Assembly: GCA_023380575.1 (NCBI GenBank)
Contig: JAMCRM010000095.1
Span: forward strand, 1 to 6,622
Reading direction: 5' to 3'
Length of the DNA stretch: 6,622 nt
Source: Acidobacteriota bacterium
Lineage (GTDB): Bacteria; Acidobacteriota; Terriglobia; Bryobacterales; Bryobacteraceae
Shown here: positions 1-5,713 of the stretch, in pieces
Layout: every line of letters begins with the position of its first letter
Position numbering within the stretch: position 1 is the first letter of the stretch
Position numbers and translations under genes: made by a program
Notes under the pieces: model-generated
Seen by the model: only the letters and a program-made list of their open reading frames with translations
The model's database searches: none
What the model was told of the DNA's origin: nothing

Positions 1-83
1 AGTTGGGCGAGTTCTCGCCCACCCGCATCTTCAGAGGGCACGCGGCAAAGGCGGCCACCGAGAAGACGGCCAAGCCGGCATAG
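1..83 (+). CDS. rpsS: 30S ribosomal protein S19, C-terminal end (partial)
   Basis: Only the last 26 complete codons and the TAG stop (81-83) are in the window; the two bases at 1-2 end a split codon. The visible peptide begins LGEFSPTRIFRGHAAK, which matches the conserved C-terminal end of S19 (family pattern KLGEFxPTRxFxGH), followed by a short Ala/Lys/Thr tail. S19 sits in the head of the 30S subunit next to S13 and contacts the A-site region. The gene lies directly upstream of rplV, its normal place in the S10 operon, with a 16-nt gap that contains the rplV ribosome binding site. Its start lies outside the window. Confidence 0.95.
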   Translation, partial: LGEFSPTRIFRGHAAKAATEKTAKPA

Positions 84-85
84 CC

Positions 86-91
86 AGGGAG
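86..91 (+). promoter_or_regulatory. Shine-Dalgarno site for rplV
   Basis: AGGGAG lies 8 nt before the ATG at 100, just after the rpsS stop. It supports ATG 100 as the rplV start and shows that this organism uses SD-led initiation within the operon. Confidence 0.75.
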
Positions 92-99
92 CCAAGCAA

Positions 100-438
100 A
101 TGGAAGTGAAAGCTGAAGCGCGATACATTCGAGTTTCCCCGCAGAAGGCGCGGCTGGTTGTGGACCTGATCCGCGGCATGGCTGCCGGCCAGGCCATCAC
201 CACTCTGCGGACCACCAACAAGCGGATTGCGCCGGCCGTGGAAAAGGTGCTGCATTCGGCCATTGCCAACGCGCAGAACCGGATGGAGAACGTGGATGTG
301 GACCAGTTGGTGGTGTCCGAGGCGTATGTCAACGAAGGGCCGCGCATGAAGCGTATTCGTCCCGCCCCGATGGGCCGGGCCTACCGGTATCAGCGGCGCA
401 TGGCCCATATCGTCATCAAGGTGGCGGAGAAAGAGTAA
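100..438 (+). CDS. rplV: 50S ribosomal protein L22
   Basis: The 112-residue product has the usual L22 length. The N-terminal globular part shows the family pattern ARYIRVSPQKARLVVDLIRG (residues 7-26) and HSAIANAQN (52-60). The C-terminal part carries the long beta-hairpin, roughly residues 79-103 (EGPRMKRIRPAPMGRAYRYQ), ending in AHIVIKV. In the ribosome L22 binds 23S rRNA early in assembly, and this hairpin lines the peptide exit tunnel near the constriction and macrolide site. The start at ATG 100 is backed by AGGGAG 8 nt upstream. The gene is followed after 3 nt by rpsC, which suggests translational coupling. I see no truncation or unusual residue. Confidence 0.98.
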   Translation: MEVKAEARYIRVSPQKARLVVDLIRGMAAGQAITTLRTTNKRIAPAVEKVLHSAIANAQNRMENVDVDQLVVSEAYVNEGPRMKRIRPAPMGRAYRYQRRMAHIVIKVAEKE

Positions 439-441
439 GGC

Positions 442-1785
442 ATGGGACAGAAAGTACATCCGTACGGTTTCCGGCTGGGCTTCAGCAAGCCGTGGCGCTC
501 CCGGTGGTTCGCCAAACAGGGCTACCCCAAGCTTCTCCAGGAAGACCTGGAACTGAAAGAGGCCCTGCGCAGCAGGCTGAAAGCCGCCGGCGTCAGCTCC
601 ATCGAAGTGGACCGCCCCGGCAACAAGCTGCGCATCACCATCCGCACTTCCCGGCCCGGAATCATCATCGGCCGCAAGGGCGCCGAAATCGAAAAGCTCA
701 AGCAGGACCTGGCCAAGCGCACCAAGCGCGACGTCTATATCGACATCCAGGAAGTCCACAAGCCCGAACTGGACGCGCAACTGGTGGCCGAATCCATCGC
801 CCTGCAACTGGAAAAGCGCGTGGCCTTCCGCCGCGCCATGCGCAAGGCCGTGGACTCGGCGCAGCGCTTCGGCTGCAAGGGCATCAAGGTGCGCGTTTCC
901 GGGCGCCTCAACGGGGCGGAAATCGCCCGCAGCGAATGGTACCTGAACGGCCAGTTGCCGTTGCACACGCTGCGCGCCGATATCGATTACGGCTTTGCCG
1001 AGGCCGCCACCACCTATGGCGTGATCGGCGTCAAGGCGTGGCTGTACAAGGGCGAGATTCTGGACATCAACAAGCGGCGCGCGGGATTTTCGAGCGAGCC
1101 CGAACCGCGCCCGCGCGAGCGGCGTGAACGGCGCGACCGCGGCGAGCGTGGCGAGCGCGGGGAGCGCGGCGAGCGTCATCCGCAGCCGCCGCCGGTGCCG
1201 GCCGAAGCCACCGGCCCAGCCATCCAGACCCCGCCGCCGGCGGAAATGCCTCGTCCCGCGGCGCGGCCCACGGCTCCTATCCTGCCGCCGGTGAGTTCCC
1301 CGCAACCTTCCTGGAAGCAGGAAGTGCGGCAGGAAAAGCCAGAATCGGAAGGAGAGAAGTCAGCCATGATGATGCCCAAGAAGGTCAAATACAGAAAGCA
1401 GCAGCGGGGACGCATGGCCGGCAAGGCCTGGCGCGGCTCCACGGTGGCTTTCGGGGATTACGGCCTGAAGGCGCTCTCCTGCGGCTGGATTACGGACCGC
1501 CAGATCGAGGCCGCCCGCGTGGCCATGACCCGCTCCATCAAGCGCGGCGGCAAAGTGTGGATCCGGCTTTTCCCGGATAAGCCCATCACCAAGAAGCCCG
1601 CCGAGACCCGTATGGGTAAAGGCAAGGGCGCGCCCGAGCAGTGGGTGGCGGTGATCCGTCCCGGCAAGATCCTGTTTGAAATGGAGGGCGTCGAGGCCCA
1701 TGTGGCCCACGAAGCGATGAGCCTGGCGGCGCACAAACTGCCGATCCGGACCAAGATCGTTTCCCGTGAGCAGGCGGCGGAGTAG
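442..1785 (+). CDS. rpsC: 30S ribosomal protein S3, read in frame into L16 (S3–linker–L16 single ORF)
   Basis: This frame is open for 447 codons. Residues 1-211 are a complete S3: [13 protein letters not shown] start, type-2 KH domain with GRKG (77-80) as the GxxG nucleic-acid loop, FRRAMRKA (129-136) carrying the basic residues linked to mRNA unwinding in E. coli S3, and the C-domain pattern [14 protein letters not shown] followed by [12 protein letters not shown] and [18 protein letters not shown]. Residues about 212-308 are a low-complexity tail, first Arg/Glu/Gly-rich with four GER repeats (234-245), then Pro/Ala-rich, then Lys/Glu-rich. Residues 309-447 are a complete L16. S3 is usually 210-240 aa, and a C-terminal tail is common, but a missing stop before rplP is not. 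The expected S3 end is at codon 307 (TCA, 1360-1362), one substitution from TAA or TGA; I counted no other TCA among the serines of this frame. The product could be a true fusion, or the stop could have been lost by mutation or sequencing error. S3 identity is certain; the fused state is uncertain. Confidence 0.9.
   Translation: MGQKVHPYGFRLGFSKPWRSRWFAKQGYPKLLQEDLELKEALRSRLKAAGVSSIEVDRPGNKLRITIRTSRPGIIIGRKGAEIEKLKQDLAKRTKRDVYIDIQEVHKPELDAQLVAESIALQLEKRVAFRRAMRKAVDSAQRFGCKGIKVRVSGRLNGAEIARSEWYLNGQLPLHTLRADIDYGFAEAATTYGVIGVKAWLYKGEILDINKRRAGFSSEPEPRPRERRERRDRGERGERGERGERHPQPPPVPAEATGPAIQTPPPAEMPRPAARPTAPILPPVSSPQPSWKQEVRQEKPESEGEKSAMMMPKKVKYRKQQRGRMAGKAWRGSTVAFGDYGLKALSCGWITDRQIEAARVAMTRSIKRGGKVWIRLFPDKPITKKPAETRMGKGKGAPEQWVAVIRPGKILFEMEGVEAHVAHEAMSLAAHKLPIRTKIVSREQAAE
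1141..1176 (+). repeat. Four tandem 9-nt units coding Gly-Glu-Arg inside the S3 tail
   Basis: Four consecutive units of the form GGN-GAG-CGN encode (GER)x4 at residues 234-245 of the S3 frame, followed by a histidine. The units differ only at third codon positions (GGC/GGG, CGT/CGC). The run sits in an Arg/Glu-rich stretch (about 221-245) resembling RGG-like flexible RNA-binding tails. Such a short direct repeat could change copy number by slippage in steps of three codons without breaking the frame. Confidence 0.8.
1349..1354 (+). promoter_or_regulatory. Internal Shine-Dalgarno-like site for rplP
   Basis: AAGGAG (extended to AAGGAGAG) lies inside the S3 frame, 11 nt before the first of three successive ATG codons (1366, 1369, 1372) that mark the L16 N-terminus. 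The spacing is slightly long but usable. It implies that L16 can be initiated on its own even though no stop codon ends S3 upstream. Confidence 0.65.
1366..1785 (+). CDS. rplP: 50S ribosomal protein L16 (internal start within the S3–L16 frame)
   Basis: From ATG 1366 the product is 139 aa, the normal L16 length. It begins [17 protein letters not shown], matching the family's ML(M/Q)PKRxKxRKxxRG start, so the first Met of the triplet is the best start. The core shows [20 protein letters not shown] (37-56), the [16 protein letters not shown] segment (63-78), and the signature [20 protein letters not shown] (82-101). Arg82 corresponds to the E. coli Arg81 that is hydroxylated by YcfD. L16 binds late to the 50S subunit near the A-site tRNA elbow and the peptidyl-transferase centre. 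The gene ends in TAG, 7 nt before rpmC. The oddity is upstream: the same frame stays open through S3, so L16 may be made from the internal start, as the C-terminal domain of a fusion, or both. Confidence 0.93.
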   Translation: MMMPKKVKYRKQQRGRMAGKAWRGSTVAFGDYGLKALSCGWITDRQIEAARVAMTRSIKRGGKVWIRLFPDKPITKKPAETRMGKGKGAPEQWVAVIRPGKILFEMEGVEAHVAHEAMSLAAHKLPIRTKIVSREQAAE

Positions 1786-1792
1786 AGAACAC

Positions 1793-2011
1793 ATGAAAGC
1801 GCAAAAAGTTCGTGACCTGGACGACGCCGAACTGCGGCAGGAACTGAAGAACATCGACGAGCAGATGTTCCGCCTCAAGTTCCAGATGTCCATGGGCCAG
1901 ATGGATGGCTTGAAGAAAGTGCGCACCATGCGCAAGGACCGTGCCCGCATGCTGACGGTGCTGCGGGAGCGCGAGATGGCCGCGCAGCAGACGGCGGGGG
2001 AGAAGAAGTAA
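1793..2011 (+). CDS. rpmC: 50S ribosomal protein L29
   Basis: The product is 72 aa, within the usual 60-75 range, and folds in this family as an antiparallel helical hairpin that binds 23S rRNA beside the exit tunnel with L23. The visible pattern is [18 protein letters not shown], then [17 protein letters not shown], then [10 protein letters not shown], which fits the L29 heptad-like layout. An upstream GTG at 1766 is in frame but would overlap the end of rplP and add an atypical Ser/Arg-rich leader. ATG 1793 is preferred because GGAG (1779-1782) lies 10 nt upstream and the family begins MKAxxxRDL. The stop TAA abuts the rpsQ ATG directly, which suggests coupled translation. Confidence 0.95.
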   Translation: MKAQKVRDLDDAELRQELKNIDEQMFRLKFQMSMGQMDGLKKVRTMRKDRARMLTVLREREMAAQQTAGEKK

Positions 2012-2320
2012 ATGGCCGAGCAGACCGAGCAGAAGAACCTCAAGAACGAGAAGGTCGGCGAGGTGGTTTCCACCAGGATGCGCAAGACCATCGTGGTGGA
2101 AGTCAACCGCCGGGTGCCGCACCCGCTCTATAAACGCATCGTCAACCGGCGCAAGAAGTTCTACGCGCACGACGAGGACGGCACGGCGAAGCCGGGCGAT
2201 GTGGTGCGCATTCAGGAGTGCCGCCCGCTGAGCAAGACGAAGTGCTGGAAGCTGGTGGAAGTGGTGCGGCGGGCGGCCCAGGTGGGCGCGCAGCCGAAGG
2301 ATCTGGATGTACAGGCGTAG
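2012..2320 (+). CDS. rpsQ: 30S ribosomal protein S17
   Basis: The 102-residue product is somewhat longer than the usual 80-90 aa because of a charged N-terminal extension (about residues 1-13, Glu/Lys/Asn-rich) and a short C-terminal tail. The OB-fold core shows GEVVSTRMRKTIVVEVNRR (16-34), HPLYKRIVNRRKKFYAHDE (37-55), and the S17 signature GDVVRIQECRPLSKTKCWKL (63-81, with one Val/Ile-rich strand). S17 is a primary 16S rRNA binder in the lower body of the 30S subunit. The ATG begins immediately after the rpmC stop, with GGGGAG (1997-2002) 9 nt upstream inside rpmC. The last gene of the S10 segment, it is separated by 24 nt from rplN. Confidence 0.96.
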   Translation: MAEQTEQKNLKNEKVGEVVSTRMRKTIVVEVNRRVPHPLYKRIVNRRKKFYAHDEDGTAKPGDVVRIQECRPLSKTKCWKLVEVVRRAAQVGAQPKDLDVQA

Positions 2321-2344
2321 GCGACCGCAGGAGCAGAGCGAATT

Positions 2345-2713
2345 ATGATTGGGATGCGAACTATTTTGGAGGTGGCCGACAACAGCGGTGCGCGCAGGCT
2401 GAGCTGCATCCTCCCGCGCGGCGGCGATCTCGGCTTGCGCGCCGGACTCGGCGACGTGGTGACGGCCAGCGTCAAGGAAGCCGCGCCGGATTCCGCCATC
2501 AAAAAGGGCAAAGTGGTGCGTTGCGTGATCGTTCGCATGCGGAAAGAGACCCGGCGCAAGGACGGCACCTATATCCGCTTCGATTCCAATGCCGCGGTAC
2601 TGATCAATGAGGCCGGCGAACCCGTCGGCACGCGCGTGTTCGGGCCCGTCGCCCGCGAGTTGCGCGACAAGAGATTCATGAAGATCGTATCGCTGGCCCC
2701 CGAGGTGATCTGA
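2345..2713 (+). CDS. rplN: 50S ribosomal protein L14
   Basis: The 122-aa product has the exact typical L14 length and is very conserved: [19 protein letters not shown] at the start, [20 protein letters not shown] in the middle (54-73), the signature [16 protein letters not shown] (74-89), and the C-terminus [21 protein letters not shown]14 lies at the subunit interface and contributes to bridges with 16S rRNA and to the silencing-factor RsfS site. AGGAG (2329-2333) lies 11 nt before ATG 2345. It opens the spc segment. The stop overlaps the rplX start by one base (TGATG), a typical coupling arrangement. There is no space for a sizeable spc promoter upstream. Confidence 0.98.
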   Translation: MIGMRTILEVADNSGARRLSCILPRGGDLGLRAGLGDVVTASVKEAAPDSAIKKGKVVRCVIVRMRKETRRKDGTYIRFDSNAAVLINEAGEPVGTRVFGPVARELRDKRFMKIVSLAPEVI

Positions 2714-3081
2714 TGGCACTCGCACGCAAGAAGCCGGCTGAGCCGATCAAAATCGAATTGAAGAAGAACGACACGGTGCGGGTCATCTCCGGCCGCGACA
2801 AGGGCAAGACCGGGCGCGTGCTGGGTGTCAGCCGCGAGACCGGAAAAGTCCTGGTGGAGCACGTGATGATGATCAAGCGGCACACGCGGCCCAATCCGGC
2901 CAAGCAGATCAAGGGCGGCATCGCCGAGCGTGAAAGCCCCATCGCCGTGTCCAATGTCATGATCGTCTGCCCGCAATGCGGCCCCAGCCGCATCGGGCAT
3001 CACGTGGAACAACTGCCGGGCGGAAAGGCCCGCAGGACGCGCGTCTGCCGCAAGTGCGGCCAGTCGCTGGATCAGAAATAA
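2713..3081 (+). CDS. rplX: 50S ribosomal protein L24 with C-terminal four-cysteine zinc-ribbon-like motif
   Basis: The 122-residue product starts with a Lys-rich leader, then the KOW domain (about residues 18-45: [19 protein letters not shown]), then [17 protein letters not shown] and [20 protein letters not shown], all characteristic of bacterial L24. The C-terminal part carries two CxxC pairs, C86/C89 (CPQCG) and C112/C115 (CRKCG), a zinc-ribbon-like arrangement found in many but not all bacterial L24 proteins; E. coli L24 lacks it. L24 initiates 50S assembly and lies at the exit-tunnel rim. ATG 2713 overlaps the rplN stop by one base, and AGGTG 5 nt upstream can serve as an SD. Zinc binding is inferred from cysteine spacing. 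Confidence 0.96.
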   Translation: MALARKKPAEPIKIELKKNDTVRVISGRDKGKTGRVLGVSRETGKVLVEHVMMIKRHTRPNPAKQIKGGIAERESPIAVSNVMIVCPQCGPSRIGHHVEQLPGGKARRTRVCRKCGQSLDQK

Positions 3082-3083
3082 CC

Positions 3084-3626
3084 ATGCCCGCACGTCTCAA
3101 AGAACAATACATCAAGCGCGTGGTTCCGGCTCTCGAAAAAGAGTTCGGCTACAAGAACCGAATGGCCGTGCCCAAGGTCGAGAAGGTTTCGATCAATATC
3201 GGCATCGGCGAAGCCACGCAGAACGCCAAGCTGATGGACGGCGCCGTCAACGAACTGGCCCAGATCACCGGGCAGAAGCCGGTGGTGACCAAGGCGCGCA
3301 AGTCCATCGCCGCCTTCAAGCTGCGCGAGGGCATGTCGATCGGCTGCATGGTCACCCTGCGCGGCGACCGTATGTACGAATTCCTGGACCGCCTGATGAA
3401 CGTCGCCCTGCCCCGCGTGCGCGATTTCCGCGGCGTATCCACCAAGTCGTTCGACGGCCGCGGCAATTACACCCTGGGTATCCGCGATCAGTTGATCTTC
3501 CCGGAAATCGATTACTCCAAGGTCGAGAAGACCAAGGGCATGAACATTTGCATCACCACCACGGCCGAGACCGACGCCGAAGGGCTGGCGCTGCTCAAGA
3601 ACCTGGGAATGCCGTTCCGGCAATAG
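3084..3626 (+). CDS. rplE: 50S ribosomal protein L5
   Basis: The 180-residue product matches the usual L5 length. Recognisable segments are [20 protein letters not shown] at the start, [20 protein letters not shown] (25-44), the [20 protein letters not shown] region (61-80), [20 protein letters not shown] (81-100), PRVRDFRGV (110-118), and the C-terminal [17 protein letters not shown]5 binds 5S rRNA with L18 and forms the bridge to S13 in the 30S head. The frame is open further upstream (to 2976), but that would overlap rplX heavily; ATG 3084, 2 nt after the rplX stop, gives the family N-terminus. No strong SD precedes it, so translation is probably coupled to rplX. Confidence 0.97.
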   Translation: MPARLKEQYIKRVVPALEKEFGYKNRMAVPKVEKVSINIGIGEATQNAKLMDGAVNELAQITGQKPVVTKARKSIAAFKLREGMSIGCMVTLRGDRMYEFLDRLMNVALPRVRDFRGVSTKSFDGRGNYTLGIRDQLIFPEIDYSKVEKTKGMNICITTTAETDAEGLALLKNLGMPFRQ

Positions 3627-3647
3627 AGGAGAGAAGAAGAGAGAAGC

Positions 3648-3857
3648 ATGGCTACTACCGCCAAAATCGCCAAGGATTTGCGGCTGGGCAAGGCCAAGGC
3701 CGCCAAGAAACCCAAGCTGCGTTGCCGGCAGCGGAACCGTTGCTGGAGGTGCGGACGCCCGCGCGGCTATCTGCGCAAGTTCGGCGTGTGCCGCCTCTGT
3801 TTCCGCCAACTCGCGCTGAACGGGGAGATCCCCGGCGTGATCAAGGCAAGCTGGTAG
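3648..3857 (+). CDS. rpsN: 30S ribosomal protein S14, zinc-binding (type Z) form
   Basis: The 69-residue product is the short S14 type. It has the zinc knuckle [10 protein letters not shown] (31-40) and [13 protein letters not shown] (44-56), giving ligands C32, C35, C48 and C51, and the conserved end [11 protein letters not shown]. The [10 protein letters not shown] start resembles S14 of Acidobacteriota and some other phyla. The usual type-Z protein is about 61 aa; here a Lys/Ala-rich stretch of roughly eight residues (about 14-22) lengthens the leader, and C26 is an extra cysteine outside the ligand set. S14 sits in the 30S head near the decoding region. The 21-nt gap after rplE is almost all purine (AGAGGAGAG and GAGAAG) and supplies the SD. 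A longer frame starting upstream at 3548 belongs to another frame and is not this gene. Confidence 0.96.
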   Translation: MATTAKIAKDLRLGKAKAAKKPKLRCRQRNRCWRCGRPRGYLRKFGVCRLCFRQLALNGEIPGVIKASW

Positions 3858-3860
3858 CCA

Positions 3861-3866
3861 GGGAGG
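3861..3866 (+). promoter_or_regulatory. Strong Shine-Dalgarno site for rpsH
   Basis: GGGAGG, 7 nt before ATG 3874, is the closest match to the anti-SD complement in the window. It sits just after the rpsN stop and fixes the rpsH start. Confidence 0.75.
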
Positions 3867-3873
3867 TTTAAGC

Positions 3874-4269
3874 ATGACGAGTGACCCTATTGCCGACATG
3901 CTCACGCGCGTGCGCAACGCCATCAAGATGCGCCATCCGAAGGTCGACGTGCCGGCATCCAAGCTGAAGGCGGAGATCGCCCGGATTCTGAAGGAAGAGG
4001 GCTACATCCTCAACTTCAAGGTTGCCGAGGAAGGCGCCAAGCGCACTATCAAGATTTACCTGAAATACGGCCCCGACAGTTCGCCGGTGATCTCGGCGCT
4101 GGAGCGCGTTTCCCGCCCGGGTTGCCGCGTCTACGTGGGCCAGAGCGAGATTCCCCGCGTGCTGGGCGGGCTCGGCATCAATATCATGACCACCGCCCGC
4201 GGGGTCATGACCGGACGGGACGCCCACCGCGAACACGTCGGCGGCGAGATCCTGTGCCGCGTGTGGTAG
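3874..4269 (+). CDS. rpsH: 30S ribosomal protein S8
   Basis: The 131-aa product has normal S8 length. The N-terminal domain reads [20 protein letters not shown] (2-21), with [20 protein letters not shown] (26-45). The C-terminal RNA-binding domain contains RPGCRVYVG (81-89) and the signature region [15 protein letters not shown] (99-113), ending in [10 protein letters not shown]. In many bacteria the signature reads STSxGVMT; here TT-A-R replaces S-T-S/x, still within the family's allowed pattern. S8 is a primary 16S rRNA binder in the central domain. In E. coli S8 also represses the spc operon by binding mRNA near rplE; no matching site was identified here. GGGAGG gives a strong start. Confidence 0.97.
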   Translation: MTSDPIADMLTRVRNAIKMRHPKVDVPASKLKAEIARILKEEGYILNFKVAEEGAKRTIKIYLKYGPDSSPVISALERVSRPGCRVYVGQSEIPRVLGGLGINIMTTARGVMTGRDAHREHVGGEILCRVW

Positions 4270-4288
4270 AAGCCCAAGGATTGTAACC

Positions 4289-4825
4289 ATGTCTCGAATT
4301 GGAAAGAAACCGATTCCGCTGCCGAAGGGCGTGAAAGTGCAGGTCGGCGAGCGGCTCGAGGTCACCGGGCCAAAGGGCGCCCTGACTGTGCCCATCCCGG
4401 CCGGCATCCGCGTCGAGCAGACCGACGGCCGGCTGGAAATTTTCCGCGAAACCGACCAGCACGCGGCGCTCCACGGCCTCACCCGGGCGCTGGCGGCCAA
4501 TGCCGTGCAAGGTGTCTCGGGCGGATTCACCCGTGAGCTGGATATCGTCGGCATCGGCTATCGCGCCGACGTCAAGGGCCGTATTGCAACCTTCACTCTC
4601 GGGTATTCGCATGCTATCGAGGTGCTGCTGCCGGAAGGCATCGACCTCAAGATCGACAAGCAGACCCACCTGGTGCTGAGCGGCGCCGACCGGCAGGCGC
4701 TGGGCCAGGTGGCGGCCAACATCCGCGCGCTGCGTCCGCCGGATCCCTACAAGAACAAGGGCATCCGCTACACCGGCGAAGTGCTGCGCAAGAAGGTCGG
4801 CAAGACCGGTGCGGGGAGCAAATGA
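4289..4825 (+). CDS. rplF: 50S ribosomal protein L6
   Basis: The 178-residue product is of usual length and has the two tandem L6 folds. It starts [17 protein letters not shown], continues with [15 protein letters not shown] (23-37), [20 protein letters not shown] (63-82), [11 protein letters not shown] (83-93) and [15 protein letters not shown] (104-118), and carries the family signature [11 protein letters not shown] (151-161). L6 binds 23S rRNA near the sarcin-ricin loop and the factor-binding region. The signature usually reads PDPYKGKGIRY, so Asn at 156 replaces the common Gly. AAGGA (4276-4280) lies 8 nt before ATG 4289. The stop overlaps the rplR start in ATGA, a coupling signature. 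Confidence 0.98.
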   Translation: MSRIGKKPIPLPKGVKVQVGERLEVTGPKGALTVPIPAGIRVEQTDGRLEIFRETDQHAALHGLTRALAANAVQGVSGGFTRELDIVGIGYRADVKGRIATFTLGYSHAIEVLLPEGIDLKIDKQTHLVLSGADRQALGQVAANIRALRPPDPYKNKGIRYTGEVLRKKVGKTGAGSK

Positions 4826-5181
4826 TCCACACAACCGCCAAGAACGAGATTCGCGAGCGCATTCACGAGCGCATCCGCCGCAAGGTGCGCGGCACCGCCG
4901 AGCGCCCGCGCCTGGCCGTATACCGCAGCGTGGGCCATATCTATGTGCAGGTCATCGACGATGCTCAGGGCCGTACGCTGGTTTCCGCCTCCTCGGTGGA
5001 GAAGGACGCCAAACGCAACGGCGGCAATGTGGCCGCGGCAAAGGATATCGGCAAGCTGGTGGCCCAGCGCGCCAAGGAAAAGGGTATCACCAGGGTGGTC
5101 TTCGACCGCGGCGGCTATCAGTATCACGGCCGCGTGAAGGCCCTGGCCGAAGCCGCCCGGGAGGCCGGGCTGGAGTTTTAA
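4822..5181 (+). CDS. rplR: 50S ribosomal protein L18
   Basis: The 119-residue product has typical L18 length. It has the basic N-terminal helix (about residues 8-24, Arg-rich) that contacts 5S rRNA, then [20 protein letters not shown] (24-43), [19 protein letters not shown] (44-62), and the conserved C-terminus [20 protein letters not shown] followed by AREAGLEF. L18 joins L5 and 5S rRNA in the central protuberance. ATG 4822 overlaps the rplF stop by four bases (ATGA). The only SD-like GGGGAG (4813-4818) is very close at 3 nt, so re-initiation after rplF is the likely route. Confidence 0.97.
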   Translation: MIHTTAKNEIRERIHERIRRKVRGTAERPRLAVYRSVGHIYVQVIDDAQGRTLVSASSVEKDAKRNGGNVAAAKDIGKLVAQRAKEKGITRVVFDRGGYQYHGRVKALAEAAREAGLEF

Positions 5182-5184
5182 TTC

Positions 5185-5697
5185 ATGGCAACTGCAGCGA
5201 TGAAACGTATCGACCCGACCACCCTCAACCTCAAGGAACAGGTGGTTTCGATCAACCGCGTCACCAAGGTGGTGAAGGGCGGCAAGAACCTGAGTTTCTC
5301 CGCGCTGGTGGTGATCGGCGATCCCTCCGCCAAGGTTGTAGGATACGGCGTGGGCAAGGCCAAGGAAGTGCCCTCGGCGATCCGCAAGGGCATCGAGGCG
5401 GCCAAGAAAAACCTGCGCAAGGTGCACGTGCTCGAAACCACCATCGCGCACCAGGTGCTGGGCAAATACGGCAGCGGACTGGTGCTGCTCAAGCCCGCCC
5501 CGGAAGGCACCGGCGTCATCGCCGGCGGTCCCGTGCGAGCCGTGGTTTCGGCGGCCGGCATTCCCAATGTGCTGACCAAATCCATTGGCACCCACAACCC
5601 GCACAACGTGGTCAAGGCGACCATCCGCGCGCTGGAGGAACTGCGCGACCGCGCCGCCGTGGCCGAGATGCGGGGCGTTCCGGTCGAGAAACTCTAG
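5185..5697 (+). CDS. rpsE: 30S ribosomal protein S5
   Basis: The 170-residue product is within the usual S5 range. The N-terminal dsRNA-binding-like domain reads [20 protein letters not shown] (16-35), then [20 protein letters not shown] (36-55) and [20 protein letters not shown] (56-75). The KGGKNLSFS loop is where spectinomycin-resistance changes occur in other bacteria. The C-terminal domain has [20 protein letters not shown] (112-131) and [19 protein letters not shown] (132-150). S5 lies at the mRNA entry with S3 and S4 and influences decoding accuracy. ATG 5185 is 3 nt after rplR, with TGGAG (5171-5175) 9 nt upstream. Nothing is missing. Confidence 0.98.
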   Translation: MATAAMKRIDPTTLNLKEQVVSINRVTKVVKGGKNLSFSALVVIGDPSAKVVGYGVGKAKEVPSAIRKGIEAAKKNLRKVHVLETTIAHQVLGKYGSGLVLLKPAPEGTGVIAGGPVRAVVSAAGIPNVLTKSIGTHNPHNVVKATIRALEELRDRAAVAEMRGVPVEKL

Positions 5698-5713
5698 GCA
5701 TCGGGGAAACAGC

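Noticed and set aside
4..21. Perfect palindrome TGGGCGAGTTCTCGCCCA.
   Set aside because: It lies within the conserved LGEFSPT codons of rpsS, so amino-acid constraint and GC richness explain it. There is no T-run, and the arm loop is only 2-4 nt.
492..1127. A 211-codon plus-strand frame overlapping rpsC in another frame.
   Set aside because: It is an Arg/Ala/Pro-rich shadow of S3. The S3 frame is fully accounted for by conserved motifs.
31..1305. A 424-codon open frame on the minus strand opposite rpsS/rplV/rpsC.
   Set aside because: It lies opposite highly conserved ribosomal genes. GC-rich genes with G/C third positions often leave long open antisense frames. The translation is a His/Ala/Leu/Gly-rich mix with no recognisable domain.
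1766..1792. Upstream GTG start giving L29 nine extra residues.
   Set aside because: It overlaps the end of rplP and adds an atypical leader. ATG 1793 has an SD at suitable distance and the family N-terminus.
2976..3083. In-frame upstream extension of rplE starting at ATG 2976.
   Set aside because: It would overlap most of the L24 zinc-ribbon coding region and adds a non-conserved Arg/Pro-rich leader. ATG 3084 gives the standard L5 start.
5155..5179. Hairpin GCCCGG-GAGG-CCGGGC followed shortly by TTTT at the end of rplR, resembling a terminator.
   Set aside because: The stem is only 6 bp, the T-run has four bases and starts 5 nt after the stem, and the bases encode the conserved L18 end REAGLEF. 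A terminator before rpsE would split an essential operon.
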